A stretch of DNA of 5,020 nt from Ruminococcus flavefaciens (lineage in GTDB: Bacteria > Bacillota > Clostridia > Oscillospirales > Ruminococcaceae), in the NCBI GenBank assembly GCA_004554385.1, contig SFMO01000001.1:1-5020 (forward strand), given 5' to 3'. The translations under genes were made by a program, and so were the position numbers. The stretch's first letter is position 1. Each line of letters starts with the position of its first letter. Below, one piece after another: positions 1 through 5,020 of this stretch. Under the pieces are notes generated by a model. It was not told the DNA's origin, did not search any database, and saw only the letters and a list, made by a program, of their open reading frames with translations.

Positions 1-32
1 AATGAGTATAGATAACTGCAAATAACAGTTTG

Positions 33-56
33 TAGGGGAGTTCTGATACTCCCCTA
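33..56. repeat. Perfect 9-bp hairpin in non-coding left end
   Basis: TAGGGGAGT (33-41) and ACTCCCCTA (48-56) form a perfect 9-bp stem with a 6-nt loop. An outer pair, AACAGTT (24-30) and AACTGTT (75-81), flanks it, and AACTG/CAGTT (14-18/26-30) makes a further small stem. There is no clean T-run after the stem on either strand, so a classical intrinsic terminator is not demonstrated. A transcript end for the minus-strand genes to its right is the simplest role. A recombination or terminal site of the element is an alternative. I see no gene in 1-129. Confidence 0.45.
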
Positions 57-129
57 TAAAAATGGCTATTTATCAACTGTTTGTTGTGACATAGCCTTTA
101 CTTTTAAAAACGTCTTTGTGCGGTGTTGC

Positions 130-384
130 CTAAAGCCTACTGGCGCACCCGTTTTCCGTTCCGCATAAGTCATAATCAGAATTGTGGAGCATACCACAAC
201 AGGCACAAACCCTAATGGAACGAATAACCGCAAGCTCTCGGAAACGCTCTGTAAGCGTTTCTGAGGGCTTTTTCTTTTCAGCGTTTAGTTTTCCGCTCCG
301 CAGGCTCGGACGGTACTGTGAGGCTTTTCCGTTCGCCTGACGGTCAAGCTGAGGTCTGCTCGGTGATACCGTGACGGATTTCAT
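130..384 (-). CDS. Doubtful small Cys-rich (zinc-ribbon-like) protein, 84 aa
   Basis: This minus-strand frame could encode 84 residues from an ATG at 382-384 to a TAG at 130-132. I do not recognise it. The N-terminal half is polar and basic. The C-terminal 30 residues hold a CACCG knuckle, then CGTENGC about ten residues later. That spacing is compatible with a small zinc ribbon, but this is inference from Cys positions only. It overlaps the 3' end of the resolvase gene by 41 nt, and only a weak GTGAG lies before the ATG, too close to be a good ribosome binding site. The same frame is open further upstream, to 549, inside the resolvase gene, so the true start is uncertain. It could be the tail of a lost gene or a chance frame. 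A strong hairpin at 241-261 lies inside it. Confidence 0.3.
   Translation of the reverse strand: MKSVTVSPSRPQLDRQANGKASQYRPSLRSGKLNAEKKKPSETLTERFRELAVIRSIRVCACCGMLHNSDYDLCGTENGCASRL
237..278 (+). terminator. Terminator-like hairpin with T-rich tail, plus strand
   Basis: GAAACGCT (241-248) and AGCGTTTC (254-261) form a perfect 8-bp stem with a 5-nt loop. CTC (237-239) and GAG (263-265) extend it beyond one mismatch. On the plus strand it is followed by GGCTTTTTCTTTT, which resembles an intrinsic terminator. No plus-strand gene ends here, and on the minus strand the hairpin lies inside a possible small ORF, so its role is uncertain. It may stop antisense or read-in transcription. Confidence 0.35.
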
Positions 385-937
385 ACTCACGCACACGTCG
401 GTAAAAAGTGTTTGCCGACATATCCATTCTCCGCATAAAGTCACGCCCTGTGATGCTCTTGGACTTCCATTCCCCATAGAGCTGCCCGAACCTTGTCCAG
501 TCGGTTGGGATAGGCTTTCGCCCGGTGTACTTGCCCTGAGCCTTAGCAATCGCTATGCCCTCACGCTGTCGCTGTTTGAGTTGCTCACGCTCTAACTGTG
601 AGAGTGCAGCAAACACGGTCAACATGAATTTCCCCGCAGGAGTGTCAGTGTCGATTTTCTCCTTGTGGCTGATGAGGGTAACACCCTTGTCGGTGAGGGT
701 GTCGATGATGTTCAGCAAGTCCTTTGTGGAGCGTCCCAGACGGCTGATGCTCTCCACAAAGAGGGTATCGCCCTCACGCACATAGTCCAGCATAGCCCTG
801 AGCTGAGGGCGGTCTGTGTTCGCTCCTGACAGCTTCTCGGAGAAGATGCGATCTACCTGATAATCGCACATAATCTCCTGCTGACGGGCGGTTTCTTGGT
901 GTTCGGTGGAAACTCTGATGTATCCGATTTTGCTCAT
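344..937 (-). CDS. Serine recombinase (resolvase/invertase family)
   Basis: A 197-residue small serine recombinase that would cut and rejoin DNA through a covalent phosphoserine intermediate. Its role is probably dimer resolution or inversion. The catalytic domain spans about residues 1-140: YIRVS at 6-10 puts the nucleophile at Ser10 beside Arg8, SRLGRS at 65-70 holds the conserved Arg66 and Arg69, and the LERE segment (115-118) begins the long E helix. A TGRKP motif (138-142) precedes the C-terminal helix-turn-helix (about 157-186, SITGRDFMRRMDMSANTFYRR). Length fits the Tn3-resolvase/Hin/Gin class, not the large integrase class. The start is supported by a strong AAAGGAAG ribosome binding site (plus-strand 943-950) five bases upstream. 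The gene lies 15 bp after the relaxase remnant on the same strand, so both may share a transcript. All key residues appear intact, so it is probably active. Its recombination site was not identified. Confidence 0.93.
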   Translation of the reverse strand: MSKIGYIRVSTEHQETARQQEIMCDYQVDRIFSEKLSGANTDRPQLRAMLDYVREGDTLFVESISRLGRSTKDLLNIIDTLTDKGVTLISHKEKIDTDTPAGKFMLTVFAALSQLEREQLKQRQREGIAIAKAQGKYTGRKPIPTDWTRFGQLYGEWKSKSITGRDFMRRMDMSANTFYRRVREYEIRHGITEQTSA

Positions 938-942
938 AAAAT

Positions 943-950
943 CTTCCTTT
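943..950 (-). promoter_or_regulatory. Ribosome binding site of the serine recombinase
   Basis: Read on the minus strand this is AAAGGAAG, five bases before the ATG at 935-937. It lies in the 15-bp gap after the TAA of the upstream relaxase remnant. It fixes the recombinase start and shows that this gene is translated independently of the remnant. Confidence 0.7.
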
Positions 951-952
951 CA

Positions 953-2041
953 TTATTCCAGATAGTTTTTGTTCCTCTGCTGGGTGAGCTTTTTCTGCCT
1001 GTATTTCTCACGCTCACGCCTGTTGTGTTCTTCGTTCATATAGTTTCTGACCTGTCGGACATACTTCTTCGCTGTATCACGCTTGGTGACAAATGCCATG
1101 TGTTCAGGAAGAAGACTGTTATACTTCGATTTCAGCTTGTTTGACTTCTCCAGCAGGTCAAGCATTGTCGGCGGTTTGCCGTTAACAAGATAGGGCTGTC
1201 TATGCTCCTTGATGTACTTGGCTGTTTCCTCATAATCCTCGATAGCGGCGGCATTTTTCTTCTTGAAACGGCTTTGAAACCAGCCCGATTTGCCTTGATA
1301 CTCCTTGTAGACAGGTGCAAGCTCGTCACGGTGTTTCATCTTGGCGATAAGCGTGTCGATAGCGGTGTATTTCTTTTTCAGCTCCGCAAGCTCGTCCGTG
1401 TGGTCGTCGGGATGACCGCCCTTGTAAAAGAAACTCGCAAGCACATGATACGAGGTCACGCCGCCCGATTCAAGGTCTGCGATAATTTCATTGGCTCTGC
1501 CCATACCACGAATTTCTGCCCACGGGTCGGCAGGCGGTGCCGCCTTTTCTGCCTGCGCCTGCATATCCTGTTCGTTGAGGATTTTGATATATTCCTCCTC
1601 GGTCATAACGCTGAGATTGCTTTCAGGTTCGTCCGCAACAGTTGTCGGCGGTGTAGGTGTCGGCTCAGTCTTGGTTGTGACCGCAGGCTTGGACGGTGCG
1701 AATGCCTTTTCGGGATTTTTCTTTTCAGCAAGCCTTTCCATAGCAGACTTTGCTTTCTGTATCTGCTCTATCTGCTCGGCAATGCGTTCGGCGGTGTAGT
1801 CTTCGCCCAGCGTTTCGGCTCTTGTGAATTTCTGCTGTCCCTCGCCCGAAAGACGGAACTTCAGCTTGACTTTGTTCTGTGGCTTGTAAACATACTCGAT
1901 ACCGCTGGCAGAACAGTTGCGGAGAAAATCTGCAAAATCCTTGCTGTAAAAAGCGACTTCGGCAATCTTGGCTCGGAGCTTGTCCTTCCACGACTTGCCC
2001 TGCAACTGCATATCATGGTAAGAATCGGAGAAATAATGCTA
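953..2041 (-). pseudogene. Relaxase/mobilization protein lacking its catalytic N-terminal half
   Basis: The open frame from ATG 2009-2011 to TAA 953-955 encodes 352 residues. They match the region that follows the catalytic domain in Firmicutes MOBP relaxases. Residues 7-80 contain SWKDKLRAKI, a KDFADFLR helix, and a KFTRAETLGEDYT strand-helix segment typical of that post-catalytic domain. A Pro/Thr-rich linker follows (about 105-130). The tail is charged and helical (about 165-352), rich in Lys/Glu, as in the long coiled tails of these proteins. The HxDxxHxHxH motif and catalytic Tyr are absent. Upstream the frame runs ten more codons, still plausibly relaxase-like, to a TAG at 2039-2041. 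No ribosome binding site precedes the ATG. I infer a decapitated relaxase left by insertion or recombination near 2040. A retained stand-alone DNA-binding protein is the alternative. A similar domain occurs in intact MobA nearby (its residues 195-275). Confidence 0.7.
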
Positions 2042-2061
2042 AAATGCCCGATAGCATTTTA
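2040..2061. repeat. Perfect 8-bp inverted repeat at the relaxase break point
   Basis: TAAAATGC (2040-2047) and GCATTTTA (2054-2061) pair perfectly around a 6-nt loop. On the minus strand the hairpin contains the TAG stop that ends the upward frame of the truncated relaxase, so it marks the limit of relaxase-like sequence. It could be part of an attachment site or a weak terminator; the sequence alone does not decide. Confidence 0.5.
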
Positions 2062-2083
2062 TGTGAAAAGAGAAATCCTGCAA
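2056..2083 (-). promoter_or_regulatory. Weak candidate promoter facing the relaxase remnant
   Basis: Read on the minus strand, TTGCAG (plus 2078-2083) and TAAAAT (plus 2056-2061) are separated by 16 bp. The -10 matches the consensus at five of six bases, the -35 at only three. It would drive the relaxase remnant and the serine recombinase. Its elements lie within two hairpins that may have another purpose, so this is a tentative call. Confidence 0.22.
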
Positions 2084-2108
2084 ATATCACAGAGGAATTT
2101 GCAGGATT
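2074..2108. repeat. 12-bp palindrome with nic-like ATCCTGC on both strands
   Basis: AATCCTGCAAAT (2074-2085) and ATTTGCAGGATT (2097-2108) are perfectly complementary around an 11-nt spacer. Each arm carries ATCCTGC, which matches the core of the IncP/VirD2-type nic consensus YATCCTG|Y except for the first pyrimidine. The predicted cut on the plus strand would lie between 2080 and 2081. No T-run follows, which argues against a terminator. The 12-bp arms also resemble the paired binding sites of a tyrosine recombinase, although an 11-nt spacer is longer than usual. The position, upstream of mobC-mobA and next to the truncated relaxase, favours an oriT role. Confidence 0.55.
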
Positions 2109-2203
2109 GAGCGCCTAACGCCAGTTGGGCGAGGCTCAAATTCGATACGGAGATCGAAAGTCTTGCAGGAACAAGACTACGCCCGCCACTGGATTTGCGC
2201 CGG

Positions 2204-2242
2204 GCTGGTAGTACCAATGTAGTGACACATTGGTCTCCCAGC
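2204..2242. repeat. Long interrupted hairpin in the mobC leader
   Basis: ACCAATGT (2213-2220) and ACATTGGT (2227-2234) pair perfectly around AGTGAC. GCTGG (2204-2208) and CCAGC (2238-2242) continue the stem past a small internal loop, giving 13 base pairs. GGTCTC (2232-2237) can pair instead with GAGACC (2262-2267), so two mutually exclusive folds are possible between here and the mobC start. Confidence 0.5.
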
Positions 2243-2305
2243 TCAGAGACGTTCCCCCTCCGAGACCTTCCCCTAAGACCGCCGCAGGCGGAGAAAGGAG
2301 CGACT

Positions 2306-2659
2306 ATGCCAAATCGCAGGCGCTATCACTCTATCAGTCTGAAACTGACCGACGAGGAGCTTCAGCTCTGGAATACCAAGCATGAAGCAAGCGGTCTGAG
2401 CAAGACCGACTATCTGATGCAGGCTATCAGGAGTTCAGAAGTCAAGGTTTACTCCATTGAGGAGAGCATTGCACCTATCGTCCATGAGATCAGGAAGATC
2501 GGCACGAACCTCAATCAGCTTGCATACTTCTCAAATATCGGACAGGAATATCGTGTCCGTGCGGAGATCGAAGCGATACGCAAGACCAATGATAGAGTTA
2601 TGGGGCAGCTCTCCGATTTTCTGAATGATCCGAAGTTTAGCATCAAGGGCAGTAAATAA
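2306..2659 (+). CDS. mobC: MobC-type mobilization accessory protein (ribbon-helix-helix)
   Basis: A 117-residue DNA-binding accessory protein for relaxase-driven transfer. It would bind oriT, help the relaxase open and nick the strand, and often represses its own operon. Residues 7-15 (YHSISLKLT) fit the beta strand of a ribbon-helix-helix fold, followed by two helices (about 16-45, DEELQLWNTKHEASGLSKTDYLMQAI). The MobC signature EIRKIGTNLNQLAYF lies at about residues 60-75. A helical tail follows. I chose the ATG at 2306 because AGAAAGGAG (2292-2300) sits five bases upstream and the conserved fold starts directly after it. A TTG in the same frame at 2195 would add 37 residues running through leader hairpins and is not credible. 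The TAA stop shares its last base with the mobA ATG (TAATG), so the two are translationally coupled. The oriT candidate lies immediately upstream. Confidence 0.9.
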   Translation: MPNRRRYHSISLKLTDEELQLWNTKHEASGLSKTDYLMQAIRSSEVKVYSIEESIAPIVHEIRKIGTNLNQLAYFSNIGQEYRVRAEIEAIRKTNDRVMGQLSDFLNDPKFSIKGSK

Positions 2660-3960
2660 TGTTCGGCAATGTGAAAGTCAATTATAACCCCTGCAAATCC
2701 AAAGTGGCGGTGGAGCGCACAGCGCACTACATTTTGGGAAAGCTGCCTCAGCAGATCAAGGACGGAGTTATAAAAACAGCCCCTAACTTGTATTGGGGCA
2801 TTAACTGTGGTCGTGATAATTTTCCGAGAGATGTTATGATGACGAGAAAGCTGTTCGGAAAGCGTAATTCCGGCAATGCGAACCTTTCTTATCAAATCTC
2901 GATTTCATTCTCTCCAGATGACAGGGACAAACTCACCAACGAAGAAATTTTCAGGATAGCGAAAGACTTCGCTGAGAAGTTTTTTCAGGGTTACGAAGTG
3001 CTGTTCGCAGTCCACATTGACAAGCCCCACCCTCACGCACATTTTCTCATAGGCAATTGCCACACCGTCACAGGGAGGGCGTTCCGCCGTAACGAGAAAG
3101 ACCTTTATAATATGTGTGAGTACCTGGGCGAGCAATGCCAGAAACGTGGGCTTGTCCATTCAATGCGAGAGGAATATTATAATCACGATCTCGATGACAG
3201 CCCCGATAAGGAAACTTTTGCCGAGAAGCAAATGAAAGCCAAGGGCAAAGAGACATTCAAAGATGAGCTTCGGGAGGTCATTCGTATCGAGTGCGCCGAC
3301 CCGAACAACAGGACTTTAGAAGATGTGGTGAATGCCCTCATGAAGCATTATCGTGTTGAGTGCCGTGTCAAGGGCAACACCATATCCTACCGTCACCCGA
3401 ATTTCACCGACAAAACCGGTAAACTTGTCTCGGTCAGGGGCAGTAAGCTGGGTGATAAATATACAGTGAAAGGAATCAACTATGAGCTTGGAAAAATTCA
3501 ACGAGGACGGGAAACCGACAGAGCCGAAGCCCTCACAGCCGACAGTACAAGAACCGCAGACAGAATCCAAACAGCAAACGGCGGTCTTTACACGGGAACA
3601 GATGATAAAAGAAGCGGAGCGTATCCACAGGGAGTACGAACAATCACGCAAGGCACAGAGGCAGGGGGCAACAGTAATGGAATCTCAGAAACCGCACAAG
3701 AAGGAAACACCGCTTCCGGAACTGAACGCAATAGAAACGAGAGTTCGGGAAATGGCGGAGGAGATCGGAGTATCCTCGGTGGACGCACAGAGGGACGAGA
3801 GGGTTCTTCTTCTGGTGACGGCAACGCTAAAGATGTGCCAACTTTTGAAGAACTATTCGACAGCTATAAACGCCGAAATACAAAAGTCAGCCGAACATCA
3901 GATGCAGAATCTGAGCCTGCAAGAGCAGTACGCAAAAAGCGTCAGGACAGAGGTCTCTGA
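2659..3960 (+). CDS. mobA: MOBP-type relaxase (MobA/VirD2-like nuclease)
   Basis: A 433-residue relaxase that would nick one strand at oriT, stay covalently bound to the 5' end through a tyrosine, and pilot the strand into the recipient. Tyr24 in the TAHYILG segment is the likely nucleophile. The metal-binding motif is intact in VHIDKPHPHAHFLIGN, with His119, Asp121, His124, His126 and His128. The catalytic domain covers about residues 1-170. A second domain (about 195-275, ETFKDELREVI to KGINYEL) resembles the one in the truncated relaxase upstream. From about 280 the chain is Gly/Thr/Arg/Asn-rich and probably disordered, with a final EELFDSYKRR helix and a basic end. This tail is co-encoded with the next gene in another frame, which may explain its composition. 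The start overlaps the mobC stop by one base; AAGGGC (2645-2650) is a modest ribosome binding site. Length is normal for small mobilizable-element relaxases, so the gene appears complete. Confidence 0.92.
   Translation: MFGNVKVNYNPCKSKVAVERTAHYILGKLPQQIKDGVIKTAPNLYWGINCGRDNFPRDVMMTRKLFGKRNSGNANLSYQISISFSPDDRDKLTNEEIFRIAKDFAEKFFQGYEVLFAVHIDKPHPHAHFLIGNCHTVTGRAFRRNEKDLYNMCEYLGEQCQKRGLVHSMREEYYNHDLDDSPDKETFAEKQMKAKGKETFKDELREVIRIECADPNNRTLEDVVNALMKHYRVECRVKGNTISYRHPNFTDKTGKLVSVRGSKLGDKYTVKGINYELGKIQRGRETDRAEALTADSTRTADRIQTANGGLYTGTDDKRSGAYPQGVRTITQGTEAGGNSNGISETAQEGNTASGTERNRNESSGNGGGDRSILGGRTEGREGSSSGDGNAKDVPTFEELFDSYKRRNTKVSRTSDAESEPARAVRKKRQDRGL
3469..3474 (+). promoter_or_regulatory. Ribosome binding site inside mobA for the overlapping gene
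   Basis: AAAGGA at 3469-3474 lies seven bases before the ATG at 3482, inside the mobA coding region but in front of another frame. It supports independent translation of the overlapping gene and fixes its start. Confidence 0.65.
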
Positions 3961-4243
3961 CAGCGTTTACAACATCTATCATCAGGTCAAAAAGCAGGAG
4001 AAAGAAGCCATCAACGAGCTGATGCAGTATGTGCAGGCAAACAGCGATCAGATGGAGAAAGATATTACCGCCTGTGCCTGCAAAGTAAGATCGGCGACCG
4101 AAGCCGCCGAAAAAGCATCAATTCAGATAAGTAAGTCGGTGAAGCGGTTCTGTACCGTTAGAACGATTGGCGATCTTCTTTACTACGCTGCTCCTGTTGC
4201 GGTGGTGATAGATGTGCTGTTGAGATTGTTTGATTTTATCTGA
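3482..4243 (+). CDS. MobB-like membrane-anchored protein overlapping the mobA 3' end
   Basis: A 253-residue protein read in the +1 frame relative to mobA, overlapping it for 479 nt (residues 1-159) and continuing alone for 94 residues. Residues 1-35 are Pro/Gln/Glu-rich and probably disordered. Residues 37-62 and about 80-220 are strongly helical and charged, with likely coiled coil (LSLQEQYAKSVRTEVSDSVYNIYHQVKKQEKEAINELMQYVQ). Residues 231-251 (DLLYYAAPVAVVIDVLLRLFD) form one hydrophobic segment, so the protein is probably anchored by its C-terminus with the bulk in the cytoplasm. In IncQ plasmids RSF1010/R1162, mobB is nested in mobA in another frame and encodes a membrane-associated transfer helper. 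The arrangement here is similar, so a docking role is inferred, but I see no direct sequence match. Long open frame, good ribosome binding site and a non-overlapping tail make it a real gene. Confidence 0.78.
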   Translation: MSLEKFNEDGKPTEPKPSQPTVQEPQTESKQQTAVFTREQMIKEAERIHREYEQSRKAQRQGATVMESQKPHKKETPLPELNAIETRVREMAEEIGVSSVDAQRDERVLLLVTATLKMCQLLKNYSTAINAEIQKSAEHQMQNLSLQEQYAKSVRTEVSDSVYNIYHQVKKQEKEAINELMQYVQANSDQMEKDITACACKVRSATEAAEKASIQISKSVKRFCTVRTIGDLLYYAAPVAVVIDVLLRLFDFI

Positions 4244-4246
4244 TCA
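4241..4246. other. Abutting convergent stop codons (TGATCA)
   Basis: The plus-strand TGA (4241-4243) of the MobB-like gene and the minus-strand TGA (4244-4246) of the right-hand gene touch with no bases between them. No hairpin terminator fits in the junction, so transcripts from either side probably read into the opposite gene. Confidence 0.75.
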
Positions 4247-5020
4247 CTCGTCATTCAAGCCTAAAATCTCAGCATCATCTTCCTCCGAAACAATGAATGA
4301 TCTGATAAGCGGATCTGAGGGCGGCTCCTTGCCGTCCTCATGAGCGTGCCAGCGAGGATTGGTCTCTGTTTTTTCAAGAGTCTGCTTGATAAGATCAAAG
4401 TTTTCGCTGTCCTTGAAACGCTCAAAAAACTGAGCCTTGTCCGCCTGGTACAGCAGGCGGTGTTTGAAAATGTTCTTGTTATAGTTCATAGCCAAGCAGC
4501 TCATAGCCATATCTGTGCTGAAATTGCTTTCGATCTTGAAGTAAAACTGAAACAGCAGATGATATGCAACAAAAACATCACTTTCGATCATCGTTAGATA
4601 TTTCAAGGGTGAAATTCTATCAGCAATCTCAGCAAGTACTTCTTTGGGAGCTTCGCTTGTATCCGTAGAGAACAAAGTCTCACCGAACGCAAGCATTTCT
4701 TCGGGGTTGATCTTATAATCGGCTTCAACGAGCTTGCGTACAATAGGGGTTATGGAGATCGTGCCGTCAGAGTTATCATGGATAAAGCCGAGGTCAATCA
4801 GCTTGTCTATCTCTGTGAAATCAATAAGCCTTGTCAATTTCTGAAACAGCATTTTGGGAACACCTGATTCAGGCATGAAACGCATATATGACAGAACATA
4901 TTTATCGGTAACAGTGAGATCTGCCTTTCTGAACAGGCTCTCAATATGGCGATAGTGCGTGTCGGTCTTAGGCTTACGGTCTTTATTGGCAGGGATTCTT
5001 GCTTTCATATTCTTGATTCC
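4244..5020 (-). CDS. C-terminal part of a probable NB-ARC/STAND-like protein (5' end outside window)
   Basis: The frame runs from the stop at 4244-4246 to the window edge without interruption. The first ATG seen (5006-5008) would give 254 residues, but only GGA at 5018-5020 could serve as a ribosome binding site, 9 bases away, so the start may lie further right. From that ATG, residues about 19-95 (HYRHIESLFRKADLTVTDKYVLSYMRFMPESGVPKMLF, then LIDLGFIHDNSDGTISITPIVRKLVEAD) resemble the winged-helix segment after the ATPase core of bacterial NB-ARC proteins, with the 'P-x-SG-x-P-K-x-LF' and 'LI-x-LGFI...ISITP' pattern. The remaining 150 residues are helical with an acidic end and no repeat I can name. 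If so, the P-loop and signalling parts lie beyond 5020. Such proteins act as regulators or in phage defence; the family call is from memory of the pattern. A stand-alone winged-helix protein is the alternative. Confidence 0.5.
   Translation of the reverse strand, partial: GIKNMKARIPANKDRKPKTDTHYRHIESLFRKADLTVTDKYVLSYMRFMPESGVPKMLFQKLTRLIDFTEIDKLIDLGFIHDNSDGTISITPIVRKLVEADYKINPEEMLAFGETLFSTDTSEAPKEVLAEIADRISPLKYLTMIESDVFVAYHLLFQFYFKIESNFSTDMAMSCLAMNYNKNIFKHRLLYQADKAQFFERFKDSENFDLIKQTLEKTETNPRWHAHEDGKEPPSDPLIRSFIVSEEDDAEILGLNDE

Larger units (their letters stand above)
2074..2291. other. Candidate origin of transfer (oriT) and mobC leader, no gene
   Basis: This gene-free stretch holds a run of inverted repeats. 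They are the 12-bp palindrome at 2074-2108; CGCCTAAC/GTTGGGCG (2112-2119/2124-2131, one G-T pair); TTCGAT/ATCGAA (2141-2146/2153-2158); AGTCTTG/CAAGACT (2159-2165/2172-2178); ACCAATGT/ACATTGGT (2213-2220/2227-2234); and CCGCC/GGCGG (2279-2283/2287-2291). TTGCAGGA is directly repeated at 2099-2106 and 2163-2170. Clusters like this just upstream of mobC-mobA are typical of oriT, where MobC and the relaxase bind and nick. The exact limits and nic position are inferred. Part of the structure may instead control mobC expression. Confidence 0.45.

Noticed and set aside
2074..2108. 12-bp palindrome as an intrinsic terminator
   Set aside because: No T-run follows the stem on either strand, and no gene ends at a suitable distance upstream.
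1202..2110. Plus-strand 302-codon open frame antisense to the relaxase remnant
   Set aside because: It is the complementary shadow of the minus-strand gene: Cys/Leu/Phe/Arg-rich composition without recognisable motifs, no ribosome binding site, and the opposite frame has clear relaxase similarity.
2195..2305. N-terminal extension of MobC from a TTG at 2195
   Set aside because: It runs through leader hairpins, has no ribosome binding site and adds a Pro/Ser-rich stretch unlike MobC. The ATG at 2306 has a strong AGAAAGGAG in front.
2040..2310. Missing relaxase N-terminus present in another frame (simple frameshift)
   Set aside because: No minus-strand frame here shows the HxDxxHxHxH motif or a long open stretch; the region is packed with inverted repeats. 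The N-terminal half is gone, not shifted.
3588..3824. Minus-strand Pro/Ser-rich open frame in the mobA overlap, and a second one at 3316-3651
   Set aside because: Both are antisense shadows of the two plus-strand coding frames. No start signal or motif supports either, and two plus-strand frames already explain this DNA.
1..5020. CRISPR array, tRNA or rRNA gene
   Set aside because: I found no regularly spaced direct repeats, tRNA-like cloverleaf with a TTCGA-type arm in context, or rRNA-like sequence. The TTCGAT at 2141 belongs to a short inverted repeat only.

Overview
The window looks like part of an integrated mobile element, or a nested pair of elements, from a gut-type Firmicute. Ruminococcaceae or a neighbouring Clostridia group is my best guess. 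The evidence is the protein style of the mobilization genes, clear AGGAG-type ribosome binding sites, moderate GC content, and a serine recombinase lying next to relaxase genes. The species cannot be fixed from this sequence.

Left part, minus strand (about 1-2040): a relaxase-type protein that lacks its catalytic N-terminal half (953-2011) is followed 15 bp downstream by a complete serine resolvase (344-937). A doubtful small Cys-rich ORF (130-384) overlaps the resolvase end. The far left (1-129) holds no gene, only a strong hairpin.

Middle (about 2040-2305): a stretch with no gene, dense in perfect inverted repeats. One 12-bp palindrome carries ATCCTGC, the core of the IncP/VirD2-type nic consensus, on both strands. 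This is the best candidate for an origin of transfer. It is also where the truncated relaxase loses its reading frame, so it may be an element boundary.

Right part, plus strand (2306-4243): a compact mobilization operon. It holds mobC (ribbon-helix-helix accessory protein), mobA (complete MOBP-type relaxase with its His/Asp motif), and a third gene that overlaps the mobA 3' end by 479 nt in another frame and ends in a membrane segment. This layout recalls the mobA/mobB overlap of IncQ plasmids. MobC would bind oriT, MobA would nick and carry the strand, and the membrane-anchored protein may help dock the complex to a transfer channel supplied by a co-resident conjugative element.

Far right, minus strand (4244-5020): the C-terminal part of a protein whose start probably lies outside the window. 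Its first 90 residues resemble the winged-helix segment that follows the ATPase core in bacterial NB-ARC/STAND proteins, so this may be a cargo regulator or defence gene. It converges on the mobilization operon with directly abutting stop codons.

The most notable points are the long dual-coding overlap, the palindromic nic-like site at the junction, and two relaxases of different lineage in divergent orientation, one of them decapitated.
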